This document shows positions 37,632 to 46,033 of a DNA stretch of 64,000 bases, piece by piece. The stretch comes from Paraplanobispora siamensis (GTDB lineage: Bacteria > Actinomycetota > Actinomycetes > Streptosporangiales > Streptosporangiaceae): contig NZ_BOOJ01000045.1 of the NCBI RefSeq assembly GCF_016863175.1, positions 41,833 to 105,832 of the forward strand, in the 5' to 3' direction. The first letter of the stretch is position 1. Every line of letters begins with the position of its first letter. The notes beneath the pieces were generated by a model, which was not told where the DNA came from, did no database searches, and saw only the letters and a program-made list of their open reading frames with translations. The position numbers and the translations under genes were made by a program.

Positions 37632-38585
37632 ATGGTGCTGACCGACAAGCAAGCGACGGCCCCGCTCGAGAAGGGCGTGGACACGGACGCCGCGCCCCGT
37701 TCGCTGGCCGACGTCGTCAAGGCCTACGTCGCCCTCACCAAGCCGCGGATCATCGAGCTGCTGCTGATCACGACGCTGCCGGTGATGTTCCTGGCGGCCA
37801 AGGGCCTGCCACCGCTCTGGATCGCCGTCAACACCCTGGTGTTCGGCACCCTGTCGGCGGGCAGCGCGAACGCGCTGAACTGCTACGTCGACCGCGACAT
37901 CGACGCCGCGATGCGCCGCACCCGCCGCCGGCCGCTGGCCCGCGAGCAGGTCCCGCCGGTCAACGCGCTGATCTTCGGCATCGTGCTGGGCGTCCTGTCG
38001 ACCGTCGGCCTCGGCCTGACGGTCAACTGGCTGGCCTCCGCCCTCTCGCTCGGCGCGAACCTGTTCTACGTGCTCGTCTACTCGATGGTCCTCAAGCGCC
38101 GCACCGCCCAGAACGTGGTGTGGGGCGGCATCGCGGGCTGCATGCCGGTGCTGATCGGCTGGGCGGGCGTCACCGGCGGCCTCGACTGGGCGCCGGTGGT
38201 GCTGTTCGGCGTGGTGTTCTTCTGGACGCCCCCGCACACCTGGGCCCTGGCGATGCGCTACAAGGAGGACTACGCCACGGCGAAGGTCCCCATGCTGCCG
38301 GTGGTCGCCACCGAGCGGCGCGTGGCGGTCGAGTGCATCCTCTACACCTGGGCGACCGTGCTCTGCTCGCTGCTGCTGTGGCCGATCGCGGGCACCACGC
38401 CGCTCTACCCGATCGTGGCCGCGGTCCTGGGCGCGGTGTGCCTGTGGGAGGTCCACGGGCTGCTGGGCCGTGTCAACGCCGGCAAGACCGGGGTGGACCT
38501 GCGCCCGATGCGCTTCTTCCACTGGTCCAACGCCTACCTGGCGCTGCTGTTCCTGGCCGTCGCGATCGACTCGATGCTCGTCTGA
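37632..38585 (+). CDS. ctaB: protoheme IX farnesyltransferase (heme O synthase)
   Basis: A 317-residue polytopic prenyltransferase that farnesylates heme B on the way to heme A for cytochrome oxidase. The prenyl-diphosphate/Mg motif is [20 protein letters not shown] (N83-x3-D87-x3-D91), and [20 protein letters not shown] and [19 protein letters not shown] are diagnostic. Opposite tkt, a usual actinobacterial arrangement. ctaA lies 3 kb away on the other strand. Confidence 0.95.
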   Translation: MVLTDKQATAPLEKGVDTDAAPRSLADVVKAYVALTKPRIIELLLITTLPVMFLAAKGLPPLWIAVNTLVFGTLSAGSANALNCYVDRDIDAAMRRTRRRPLAREQVPPVNALIFGIVLGVLSTVGLGLTVNWLASALSLGANLFYVLVYSMVLKRRTAQNVVWGGIAGCMPVLIGWAGVTGGLDWAPVVLFGVVFFWTPPHTWALAMRYKEDYATAKVPMLPVVATERRVAVECILYTWATVLCSLLLWPIAGTTPLYPIVAAVLGAVCLWEVHGLLGRVNAGKTGVDLRPMRFFHWSNAYLALLFLAVAIDSMLV

Positions 38586-38686
38586 GCGCGGGCTCCTCCT
38601 CCCGGGGCACGGCGGGACCGGGGAGGGGACTCCGGGCGCGGCGGGGCCGGGGGGACAGGACATTGACGATCAGTTACCGTTGCCCC

Positions 38687-39832
38687 ATGGCGAGCCGTGA
38701 TCCTCGATGGGTGTTCAAGGACCGCCCGTCCGTCGCGCTGATCGCGGGGCTCGTCGTGACCGGGCTGTGCGGGCTGGTGTCCTTCTCCTTCGACGTGCTC
38801 AACGGCGACCCGGTCTTCTTCTTCATCGCGCTGGCGCTGGCGCTGGCCCCGGTCCCGGTGCTGCTGGCGGCGGTGCTCGCGCTGGACCGCATGGAGCCGG
38901 AGCCGCGCAGCAACCTGATCTTCGCCTTCGGCTGGGGCGCGGGCGTGGCCGTCCTGGTGGCGGGCGTCATCAACTCCCTCAACCTGCTCTACATCGGCCA
39001 GGCCGCGGCCATCGACTACGCCGACGCCCGCAACCTCACCGCCACCTTCGGCGCCCCGGTGGTCGAGGAGACCATGAAGGGCCTGGTCCTGCTGGGGCTG
39101 CTGCGCTTCAGGCGGGCCGAGCTGGACGGTCCCACCGACGGCGTCATCTACGCGAGCATGGTCGGCCTCGGCTTCGCGATGAGCGAGAACGTCAGCTACT
39201 ACGTGGCCGCCCTCGACGAGATGGGGGCCCAGGGCCTGGCGGTGACCGTCGTCCTGCGGGGGATCCTGTCGCCGTTCGCGCACCCGCTGTTCACCTCGAT
39301 GATCGGGGTCGCGGTGGCCTACGCGGCGCAGCGGCACGGTCCCGGGCGGGTCGGCGTCATCGCGGCGGGCTGGATCGGCGCGATGCTCCTGCACGGCATC
39401 TGGAACGGCCTGGCGTCCTATGTCGGCTTCCCCGGGCTGGCCGCCGCCTACCTGCTGCTGATGATCGTGCTGTTCGTCCTGATCGGGGTCATCGTCCGCG
39501 ACCGCAAGCGCATCGTCGGCCTCATCCAGGGCTATCTGCCCGCCTACCAGGCGACCGGCCTGGTCTCCCCGTACGACGTCTCCATGCTGTCCTCGCTGCC
39601 CGGCCGCAGGCAGGCGCGGCAGTGGGCCAGGACGCACGGCGGGCGCGGCGGGCTGCGGGCGATGAGCGACTACCAGCTGGCCGCCACCGAGCTCGGCCTG
39701 CTGCACGAGCGCGCCGCGCGCCGGGTGATCGACGAGCGCACCTTCAACGACGAGCAGCACGCCCTGCTGACGTGCATGGCCGAGGCGCGCCGCAACTTCC
39801 CCGGGGTGGGGCAGGGCCTGCACCGGGGCTGA
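38687..39832 (+). CDS. PrsW-family intramembrane metalloprotease
   Basis: A 381-residue membrane protein of the PrsW/CAAX-protease-related group. Helices run from near residue 15; the metalloprotease motifs are VVEETMKG (EExxxK), SPFAHPLFTSMIG and LLHGIWNGLASY. Bacillus PrsW cleaves an anti-sigma factor; the target here is unknown. A cytosolic tail of ~100 residues (MSDYQLAATELGLLHERAARR) follows the last helix. It lies 101 bp after ctaB on the same strand. Confidence 0.85.
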   Translation: MASRDPRWVFKDRPSVALIAGLVVTGLCGLVSFSFDVLNGDPVFFFIALALALAPVPVLLAAVLALDRMEPEPRSNLIFAFGWGAGVAVLVAGVINSLNLLYIGQAAAIDYADARNLTATFGAPVVEETMKGLVLLGLLRFRRAELDGPTDGVIYASMVGLGFAMSENVSYYVAALDEMGAQGLAVTVVLRGILSPFAHPLFTSMIGVAVAYAAQRHGPGRVGVIAAGWIGAMLLHGIWNGLASYVGFPGLAAAYLLLMIVLFVLIGVIVRDRKRIVGLIQGYLPAYQATGLVSPYDVSMLSSLPGRRQARQWARTHGGRGGLRAMSDYQLAATELGLLHERAARRVIDERTFNDEQHALLTCMAEARRNFPGVGQGLHRG

Positions 39833-39860
39833 GCCGCCCGGCCGCATCCGGGTTCGAGTC

Positions 39861-40550
39861 TCAGCCGCCCCGGATCGCGGCGTCCAGGGTCGTCTCCCGG
39901 GGACCGGGGAAGACGGGGGAGGAGTCGAGCACCACGGCGTCCAGGAACCCCTTGGCCGCGGCGAGGAACTCGCGGGCCGCGTAGCCGTAGGTGGCCGCGG
40001 CCCACTGCTTGGTGGAGTCGTCGCCGACGCCGAAGGTCTCCAGGCCCGCCGTACGGCACAGCGCGACGGCCCTGGGCAGGTGGAAGACCTGGGTGACCAC
40101 GGTCAGCCGGGTGGCGCCGAAGACGTCGCGCGCCCGCACGCAGGAGTCCCAGGTGTCGAAGCCGGCGTAGTCCAGGACCAGCGCCCGGACGGGGACGCCG
40201 CGCGCGGTCAGATAGTCGCGCATCACGGTGGGCTCGTCGTAGCCGGCCACGCTGTTGTCGCCCGACAGCAGGATCGCCCGCACCTTGCCCGCCCGGTACA
40301 GCTCGGCGGAGATGTCCAGCCGCCTGGCCAGCATGGGGGTGGGGGCGCCGCCGCGGATGCCCGCGCCGAGCACCAGCGCGGCCGGCGCCTCGGGCACCTC
40401 GGAGATCCAGGAGGGGGAGGAGCCGGCGACCGTACGGTGCCCGGAGCTGGACAGCCAGGCCCAGGTCAGCGGGGTGATCGCCAGCACGCTCAGCAGGACC
40501 GCGGCCTGGTAGGAACGCCGCAGGACCGTGCGCGAGGGGGAGAGCCGCAT
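39861..40550 (-). CDS. SanA/YdcF-family (DUF218) membrane-anchored protein
   Basis: A 229-residue protein with an N-terminal membrane anchor (YQAAVLLSVLAITPLTWAWL) and a DUF218 domain: AALVLGAGIRGGAPTPMLARRLD, ILLSGDNSVAGYDEPTVMRDYL, DYAGFDTWDSCVRARDVFG, and QVFHLPRAVALCR. Relatives (SanA, ElyC, YdcF) affect envelope integrity; the enzymatic activity is uncertain. It follows ctaA by 15 bp on the same strand. Confidence 0.82.
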   Translation of the reverse strand: MRLSPSRTVLRRSYQAAVLLSVLAITPLTWAWLSSSGHRTVAGSSPSWISEVPEAPAALVLGAGIRGGAPTPMLARRLDISAELYRAGKVRAILLSGDNSVAGYDEPTVMRDYLTARGVPVRALVLDYAGFDTWDSCVRARDVFGATRLTVVTQVFHLPRAVALCRTAGLETFGVGDDSTKQWAAATYGYAAREFLAAAKGFLDAVVLDSSPVFPGPRETTLDAAIRGG

Positions 40551-40565
40551 CCGGTCATCCTCCCG

Positions 40566-41555
40566 CTAGGCGGGTACTTTGTCCAGTTTGTCGGGATTTC
40601 CGGCCGGAGCGTCGAGCGGGTCCCGCGACCGCAGGGTGAACACCACCCGCAGCGTGAAGATCCACACCAGCGTCGCGCCCAGCACGTGCAGGCCGACCAG
40701 GAACGCCGGCACGGCCAGGAAGTACTGGACGTAGCCGATGACCCCCTGGGCCAGCTCCACCCCCAGCAGGACCAGCGCCGCCCGGCGCGCGCGCTCCGGC
40801 GCGTCGGTCACCCGCAGCGCGAACATCAGCGCGAACGTCAGCCCCACCACGAGGTAGGCGGCGTCGGCGTGGATCCTGGCCACGGTCTCGATGTCGAAGT
40901 CGAAGCGCGAGGCCATCTCGTCCCCGGAGTGCGGGCCGGTGCCGGTCACCACCATCCCGGCCAGGATCAGCACCAGCACCGCGGCGACCAGCACGTGCCC
41001 GAGCACGCGGATGTCGCGGCGGACCAGGGACCGCACCGGCCCGTCCCCCTCCCCGGCGCGGGCGTACAGCACGCAGGCCGCGGCCATCATGCCGACGGAG
41101 AACAGGAAGTGCAGGCTGACGGTGACCGGGTTGAGCGCGGTGTGCACCACCACGCCGCCCCAGAACGCCTGCAGGGCCACGCCGTACGGCTGGATCCAGG
41201 CCAGGCGGACCAGGTCGCGTCGGCGGGACGGCAGCCGCCGCGCGGCGAGCACGCAGGCCACCGCCACGACCAGCACCAGGAAGGTCAGCAGCCGGTTGCC
41301 GAACTCGATCGCCGTGTTGATCGGCGAGATCCCCTCGTGGGCGGCCGGGACGAAGCTGTCGGGAGTGCACCGGGGCCAGGTGGGACAGCCCAGCCCCGAC
41401 CCGGTCACCCGCACCACCGCGCCCGTCACCGTGATCCCGGCGTTGACGACCACCGCGGCCAGGGCCCACCACCGCATACCGGCGGCCGTCGGAGCCCACA
41501 CGCTCCGGAACAGGCGTACGGCGTGCCGGCGGGGCAGGTCAAGAAGCTGGTTCAC
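40566..41555 (-). CDS. ctaA: heme A synthase (COX15/CtaA family)
   Basis: A 329-residue, eight-helix membrane protein oxidising heme O to heme A. The first loop has the family's cysteine pair in GSGLGCPTWPRCTPDSF; heme-ligand histidines lie in NTAIEFGNRLLTF, FWGGVVVHTALNPVTVSLHFLF and VARIHADAAYLVVG. GTG 41555 lies 17 bp inside the ABC ATPase gene on the same strand, so its translation is probably linked to the upstream metallophore-type operon. Confidence 0.92.
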   Translation of the reverse strand: MNQLLDLPRRHAVRLFRSVWAPTAAGMRWWALAAVVVNAGITVTGAVVRVTGSGLGCPTWPRCTPDSFVPAAHEGISPINTAIEFGNRLLTFLVLVVAVACVLAARRLPSRRRDLVRLAWIQPYGVALQAFWGGVVVHTALNPVTVSLHFLFSVGMMAAACVLYARAGEGDGPVRSLVRRDIRVLGHVLVAAVLVLILAGMVVTGTGPHSGDEMASRFDFDIETVARIHADAAYLVVGLTFALMFALRVTDAPERARRAALVLLGVELAQGVIGYVQYFLAVPAFLVGLHVLGATLVWIFTLRVVFTLRSRDPLDAPAGNPDKLDKVPA

Positions 41556-42387
41556 GGCTCACATCGTAGGTGCCCGCATGCCCGGTCCCGCCCGCAGCCC
41601 CGCCCCGGGCGGCGACCGCCGGCGCCGTCCCGCCGGGCCGGCGCAACGGCAGGAAGATCCTGGGCAGGCCGTCGCTCCCGTGGCCGACCTCGGCCTCGAC
41701 CCGGTAGACCGCGCGCAGGAGGTCCTCGGTGACCACCCGCGCCACGGGGCCGTCGGCGACGACCGCGCCGCCGTCCAGGACGACGAGGCGGTCGCAGGCG
41801 GCGGCCGCCAGCTGCAGGTCGTGCAGGGTCACCAGGACGGTGACGCCCAGGGCGCGGACCAGCCGCAGGAGGTCGACCTGGTGGCGCGGGTCCAGATGGT
41901 TGGTGGGCTCGTCGAGGATCAGCAGCCGGGGCTGCTGGACCAGCGCGCGGGCGAGCTGGACCCGCTGACGCTCGCCTCCCGACAGGGTGGCGAACGGCCG
42001 GCGGGCCAGGCCGGTGATCTCGCACATCTCCATCGCCTCGGCGACCAGCTCCCGTTCGGCGGCCGAGAGCCGGCCCAGCGCGCCGAGATGGGGGATCCGG
42101 CCCAGCGCGACGACGTGCTCGACGCTGTCGTCGAGGTCGGCCGGGGTGTCCTGGGCGACGACGGCGACCTGCCGGGCGACCTCGCGGGCCGGGGTCCGCC
42201 ACACGTCGGCGCCGTCGATCAGCACACGGCCGCGGTCGGGGCGGATCCGGCGGTAGACGCACCGCAGCAGGCTCGACTTGCCGCTGCCGTTGGGACCGAT
42301 CAGCCCCGTCACCCGCCCGGACCCGGCGGTGAGGCTGACGTCGCGCAGCACGTGCAGCCAGTGGACGCCCTGGACGTCGACGTTCAC
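41539..42387 (-). CDS. metal-chelate ABC transporter ATP-binding protein
   Basis: A 282-residue ABC ATPase of the FecE/BtuD type. Walker A is GLIGPNGSGKSSLLR, the signature TLSGGERQRVQLARAL, Walker B RLLILDEPTNHLD, and the H-loop VLVTLHDLQLA. The last ~40 residues are a Gly/Ala-rich tail absent from most relatives. GTG 42387 follows GGAGGGG and overlaps the permease stop by 4 bp. It powers import of a metal chelate with the next two upstream genes. Confidence 0.92.
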   Translation of the reverse strand: MNVDVQGVHWLHVLRDVSLTAGSGRVTGLIGPNGSGKSSLLRCVYRRIRPDRGRVLIDGADVWRTPAREVARQVAVVAQDTPADLDDSVEHVVALGRIPHLGALGRLSAAERELVAEAMEMCEITGLARRPFATLSGGERQRVQLARALVQQPRLLILDEPTNHLDPRHQVDLLRLVRALGVTVLVTLHDLQLAAAACDRLVVLDGGAVVADGPVARVVTEDLLRAVYRVEAEVGHGSDGLPRIFLPLRRPGGTAPAVAARGGAAGGTGHAGTYDVSREPAS

Positions 42388-43625
42388 CGCGGACCCCTCC
42401 GATCGGCGCGGACGAGCAGCATGAGGAAGAAGGGCGAGCCGAGCACCGCGGTGATCACTCCGATGGGGATCTCGTCGGGCCGGTTCAGCATCCGGGCCGC
42501 CACGTCGACCCAGACGAGCAGCAGCGCCCCCGCCAGAGCGCCGATCGGGATCAGCCGGCGGTTGTCGCCGCCGGAGGCCAGCCGTACGGCGTGCGGGACC
42601 ATGAGCGCGACGAAGCCGATGCCGCCGCTCACCGCGACGACCGTGCCGATGACCAGCGCGCACACGACGATCAGCCACAGCCGCAGCCGGTCGACCTCGA
42701 CACCCAGGCTGGTGGCGCCCTCGTCGCCCAGGGCCAGGGCGTTGAGCGGGCCGGCCCGGGACACCGCCCAGGCGGCGGCCGCGGCGACGACCAGCGCGGG
42801 CACGCCCACGTCCCGCCACTGCGTGCCGGACAGGCCGCCCAGACTCCAGAACAGCGCCGAGCGCACCTCCTTCTCCGGCGTGGTGAGCACGATGTAGCTG
42901 GTGACGGCCTCGGTGAGCGCGGCGACCGCCACACCGGCGAGGATGAGCCTGGCCGGGGCCACCTGCCCGCCGCGCCGCGACAGCGCCAGCACCAGCGCGA
43001 AGGCGGCCATGGCCCCGGCGAAGGCCGACAGCGGCAGGGACAGCGGCCCGAACGGCGACAGTCCCGCCAGCATCACCAGCACGGCGCCCAGGGAGGCGCC
43101 GGAGCTGGCGCCGATGATGTAGGGGTCGGCCAGGGGATTGCGCAGTACGGCCTGCAGCACCGCGCCCACGACGGCCAGCCCCGCCCCGACCACCGCGCCG
43201 AGCAGCACCCGGGGGAAGCGGATGTCCAGCACGATGACCGCCCTGGGTCCGCCCGGCGCCTGCGGCACCAGCCAGGGCAGCAGCCGGTGGCCGAGCATGC
43301 GGGCCACGTCGGCGAAGGGGATGGAGACCGGCCCCAGGCCGACGGCCGCGACGAGCGAGACGCCCAGCAGCGCCGCCAGCAGGACGAGGACGGCCGGGAA
43401 GGCGAGGCGCCGTCCGCCCGCCGCCCGAGGCGGGGCGGCGGATCCTCCGGAGGAGGGCCCCCGTGCGGAGGGCGCCGTGGGATGCCTCGCTGAGGAACCC
43501 GGCGGGGCCTGGGACTCCGTCCCGCTCTCGGCCCCGCTCTCAGCCCCGGCCTCGGTTCGGGTCCCGGTCCCGCTCTCAGCCCCGGCCTCGGTTCGGGTCT
43601 CAGTCCCGGTCTCGGAGGAGGTCAC
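42384..43625 (-). CDS. metal-chelate ABC transporter permease (FecCD/BtuC family)
   Basis: A 413-residue permease with about ten helices; typical segments are LRNPLADPYIIGASSGASLGAVL, LILAGVAVAALTEAVTSYIVL and GGIGFVALMVPHAVRLASGGDNR. The first ~65 residues are an unusual Glu/Thr/Gly-rich cytoplasmic leader built on a 12-residue tandem repeat. GTG 43625 overlaps the lipoprotein stop by 4 bp (GTGA), supporting this long start. The transport class handles siderophores, heme and cobalamin. Confidence 0.92.
   Translation of the reverse strand: MTSSETGTETRTEAGAESGTGTRTEAGAESGAESGTESQAPPGSSARHPTAPSARGPSSGGSAAPPRAAGGRRLAFPAVLVLLAALLGVSLVAAVGLGPVSIPFADVARMLGHRLLPWLVPQAPGGPRAVIVLDIRFPRVLLGAVVGAGLAVVGAVLQAVLRNPLADPYIIGASSGASLGAVLVMLAGLSPFGPLSLPLSAFAGAMAAFALVLALSRRGGQVAPARLILAGVAVAALTEAVTSYIVLTTPEKEVRSALFWSLGGLSGTQWRDVGVPALVVAAAAAWAVSRAGPLNALALGDEGATSLGVEVDRLRLWLIVVCALVIGTVVAVSGGIGFVALMVPHAVRLASGGDNRRLIPIGALAGALLLVWVDVAARMLNRPDEIPIGVITAVLGSPFFLMLLVRADRRGPR
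43533..43604 (-). repeat. 36-bp tandem repeat in the permease leader
   Basis: Two 36-bp copies (43533-43568, 43569-43604) starting CCCGCTCTCAGCCCCGGCCT encode a 12-residue unit AESGTGTRTEAG and a variant at the permease N-terminus. Confidence 0.75.
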
Positions 43626-44596
43626 CTGGTCAGCCCGGCGACGAGCGTCTTCAGCGCCCGTCCGCTGCGCAGGCCGGGCTGGGTGTCGTTGACCGGGATC
43701 ACGATGAACCGCTTCTCCTTGATCGCGGTGACGTTCTTGATCGGCTCGTAGGAGGTGAGGAACGCGATGGCCTTGTCGGCCGGTTCGAACGCCTGGTCCT
43801 CCACGACGATGGCGTCCGGGTCGCGCTTGACCAGTTCCTCCCAGGAGATCTGCGCGTAGGAGGTCACCTCGGGGAAGACGTTCTCGCCCCCGGCCCGGCG
43901 GATGAGATCGTCGATCAGGCCGTTCGACCCGGCGGTGCTCGGCTTCTCCAGTCCTCCGGCGTAGTCGAACACCTTCGGCGTGCCGGAGACCGGCAGCACG
44001 GACTCCACCTCGGTCTTGAGCTTCGTCACCAGTTCCCCGGCCTTCGCCTCGGCGCCGAGGATCCGGCCCAGCTCGCGGATGTCGGTGTAGGTGTCCTCGA
44101 CGGTGGCCTTGCGGCCGGGGCAGTTGCCGGACAGAAGGTAGGAGTTGACCCCCTCCTCGCGCAACAGCGCCCGGTCGCCGAGGGCCTTGGGCCCGTAGTC
44201 GTCGCCGTACCCGCTGACCACGAAGTCGGGGCCGGCGGCGAACACCGTCTCCTTGGACGGGGGCGGGAAGGCCGACTTGGCGATGATGTTCACCCCGTCG
44301 AAGGCGGGGGCGACCTCGGGCAGGAGCTCGCCCGGCGCGACCGCGCCGGCCAGCCGGTCGCGGGCGCCCAGGGCCAGCACGATCTCGGTGGCGATGGTGC
44401 TGGAGGTGACGACGCGCTGCGGCGGGCCGTCGAAGCGATAGGTGGCGCCGCAGTTGCTCACCTCCACCGGGGCGGCCGAGGTCCGCGCCGGGACCTGCGC
44501 GGCGGCGGTGGGCGCCTCGCCCCCGCCGCACCCCGCGGCGAGCACGGCGGTTCCGGCGAGCAGGGCCAGGGCCGCGCGGGACGTGACGGTTCTCAT
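43622..44596 (-). CDS. metal-chelate ABC transporter substrate-binding lipoprotein (FecB/BtuF type)
   Basis: A 324-residue lipoprotein with the lipobox LAAGC (Cys23). The mature part is a class III binding protein: VSNCGATYRFDGPPQRVVTSS, TEIVLALGARDRLAG, and ISWEELVKRDPDAIVVEDQ. This class captures siderophore-like chelates rather than free metal, unlike ZnuA-type proteins. It follows the YcaO gene by 81 bp and precedes the permease with a 4-bp overlap. Binding the cluster's own product is the simplest role (inference). Confidence 0.9.
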   Translation of the reverse strand: MRTVTSRAALALLAGTAVLAAGCGGGEAPTAAAQVPARTSAAPVEVSNCGATYRFDGPPQRVVTSSTIATEIVLALGARDRLAGAVAPGELLPEVAPAFDGVNIIAKSAFPPPSKETVFAAGPDFVVSGYGDDYGPKALGDRALLREEGVNSYLLSGNCPGRKATVEDTYTDIRELGRILGAEAKAGELVTKLKTEVESVLPVSGTPKVFDYAGGLEKPSTAGSNGLIDDLIRRAGGENVFPEVTSYAQISWEELVKRDPDAIVVEDQAFEPADKAIAFLTSYEPIKNVTAIKEKRFIVIPVNDTQPGLRSGRALKTLVAGLTR

Positions 44597-44677
44597 GGAG
44601 GGCGTCTCCTTCTGATCGGTGTGTTCTGTCCGGGTGGCCGGTGTGCCACCGCATGTGGGCGGGTGCGCCGTACGAGG

Positions 44678-46033
44678 TCAGGCGTGGGGCACCGGCAGGC
44701 GTTCGGGCCGGGCCGGTAGGGGGTCGGCGCCGTCGCCCAGGAAGGGGAAGGCGGCCGGGGCCGTGGCCCGCAGCCCTGGCACGACGACCCGGACCACGGC
44801 CAGACCGCAGGCGGCGATGTCGGGGGTGGTCAGGTCGACCGTGACGGGGACCAGGCCGCGGGCGGCCAGCGCCGCGTCGGGGTCGAGGGGGCCCGCCCCG
44901 ATGAACCCGGCGGTCCCGGCGGGTTCGCCGCGGGCCAGGCGGGCCAGGACCCGGGCGGAGAAGGAGGGATCGGCCAGGAGCTGCAGGTGACAGGTGACAT
45001 CGGTGACGTCGGAGAAGTCCGGCCGGTAGGCGGAGGCGAAGGCGCGGTCGGGCCGGTGGGGCGCGAGCGGGCCGTGGGGGTGTTCCCACTCCGACAGATC
45101 GCCCACGGCGAGCTGGGCGGTGGTGTCCAGGGACTGGAGCGCCTCGGCCGCGGCCTTCCACGCCGCAGCGGTCGGCGGATCGGCGGCACCGGGGACGAAC
45201 GCACAGCCGACCCCCGCCATCCCGCGGACGCCGGGAGCGGGCACCCGGCCGGGTTCCGCCGTGTCAGGACCCTCGCCCGCGTCCTCGCCGCCGATCTCCT
45301 CCGCGACGCACAGCACCACCGGGGCGTCCAGGAAGTTCGGTACGGCCCGCGCGCGCAGCCGTACCCCCGGCACCCGGGGCAACCGCACGCCCGTCAGCTC
45401 CGGGAAGGCGCGTCCCGAGGCCCAGGCCGTGGCCAGGGCGTGCCTCTCCACGACCTCCGCCAGCGCCGCGACGCGCGCGGAGGCGAGATCGGGACCGGCG
45501 GCGATCCCGGCCGACACCGGCAGGACGACGGGCCGGGACCGTACGGAACCGGACCTCCGGGATCCCTCCGCAGCGGCCCCCGTCGCCGGGGACGCGTGGA
45601 AGGGCGTCAGCCAGACCAGTGCGGCCGGGACCCAGACCGGTGTGCCGTCGTGGCGGGTGCCGCGTACCCAGTGGGTGCGGTCGGCGCGTCCCAGCCCGGT
45701 GAAGGGGAAGCCGTCGCGGGCGGTCTGCCCGGCCGAGTACAGCGCCAGGGCCTGCGGGTCGACGGCGTCCGGGGCCAGATCGTGCCAGGTGGCCTCCACC
45801 AGCCGGTCGGCGGGCACGAGGTGACCGCAGTAGCGTTCGGCCGCCTCGCCGAGCGCCCGCAGGCGGGCCCTGGCGGGGTCGTGCCAGCAGGCGCCGGAGA
45901 CCGTGGGGTTGCCGAGCGGCAGGCCGTACCCGGCGGTGGCGGCGAGGTCGGCGAAGGCGACGTGCAGACATGCGCGCAGGGTCGCGGCGCGCACGTCGGT
46001 GACGAGACCGGAGCGGGAGTCGACGGGGATCAT
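44678..46033 (-). CDS. YcaO-family protein (first of two)
   Basis: A 451-residue YcaO-fold protein. The two ATP-binding helices are present: LGEAAERYCG (61-70) and ALAEVVERHAL (near 190-200); the C-terminus LPVPHA has the proline-rich ending. YcaO proteins use ATP to activate a peptide backbone amide, making azolines, thioamides or amidines. There are two different YcaOs here, so one may make rings and the other a second modification, or they may work as a pair. It overlaps the second YcaO gene by 4 bp (ATGA). Confidence 0.85.
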   Translation of the reverse strand: MIPVDSRSGLVTDVRAATLRACLHVAFADLAATAGYGLPLGNPTVSGACWHDPARARLRALGEAAERYCGHLVPADRLVEATWHDLAPDAVDPQALALYSAGQTARDGFPFTGLGRADRTHWVRGTRHDGTPVWVPAALVWLTPFHASPATGAAAEGSRRSGSVRSRPVVLPVSAGIAAGPDLASARVAALAEVVERHALATAWASGRAFPELTGVRLPRVPGVRLRARAVPNFLDAPVVLCVAEEIGGEDAGEGPDTAEPGRVPAPGVRGMAGVGCAFVPGAADPPTAAAWKAAAEALQSLDTTAQLAVGDLSEWEHPHGPLAPHRPDRAFASAYRPDFSDVTDVTCHLQLLADPSFSARVLARLARGEPAGTAGFIGAGPLDPDAALAARGLVPVTVDLTTPDIAACGLAVVRVVVPGLRATAPAAFPFLGDGADPLPARPERLPVPHA

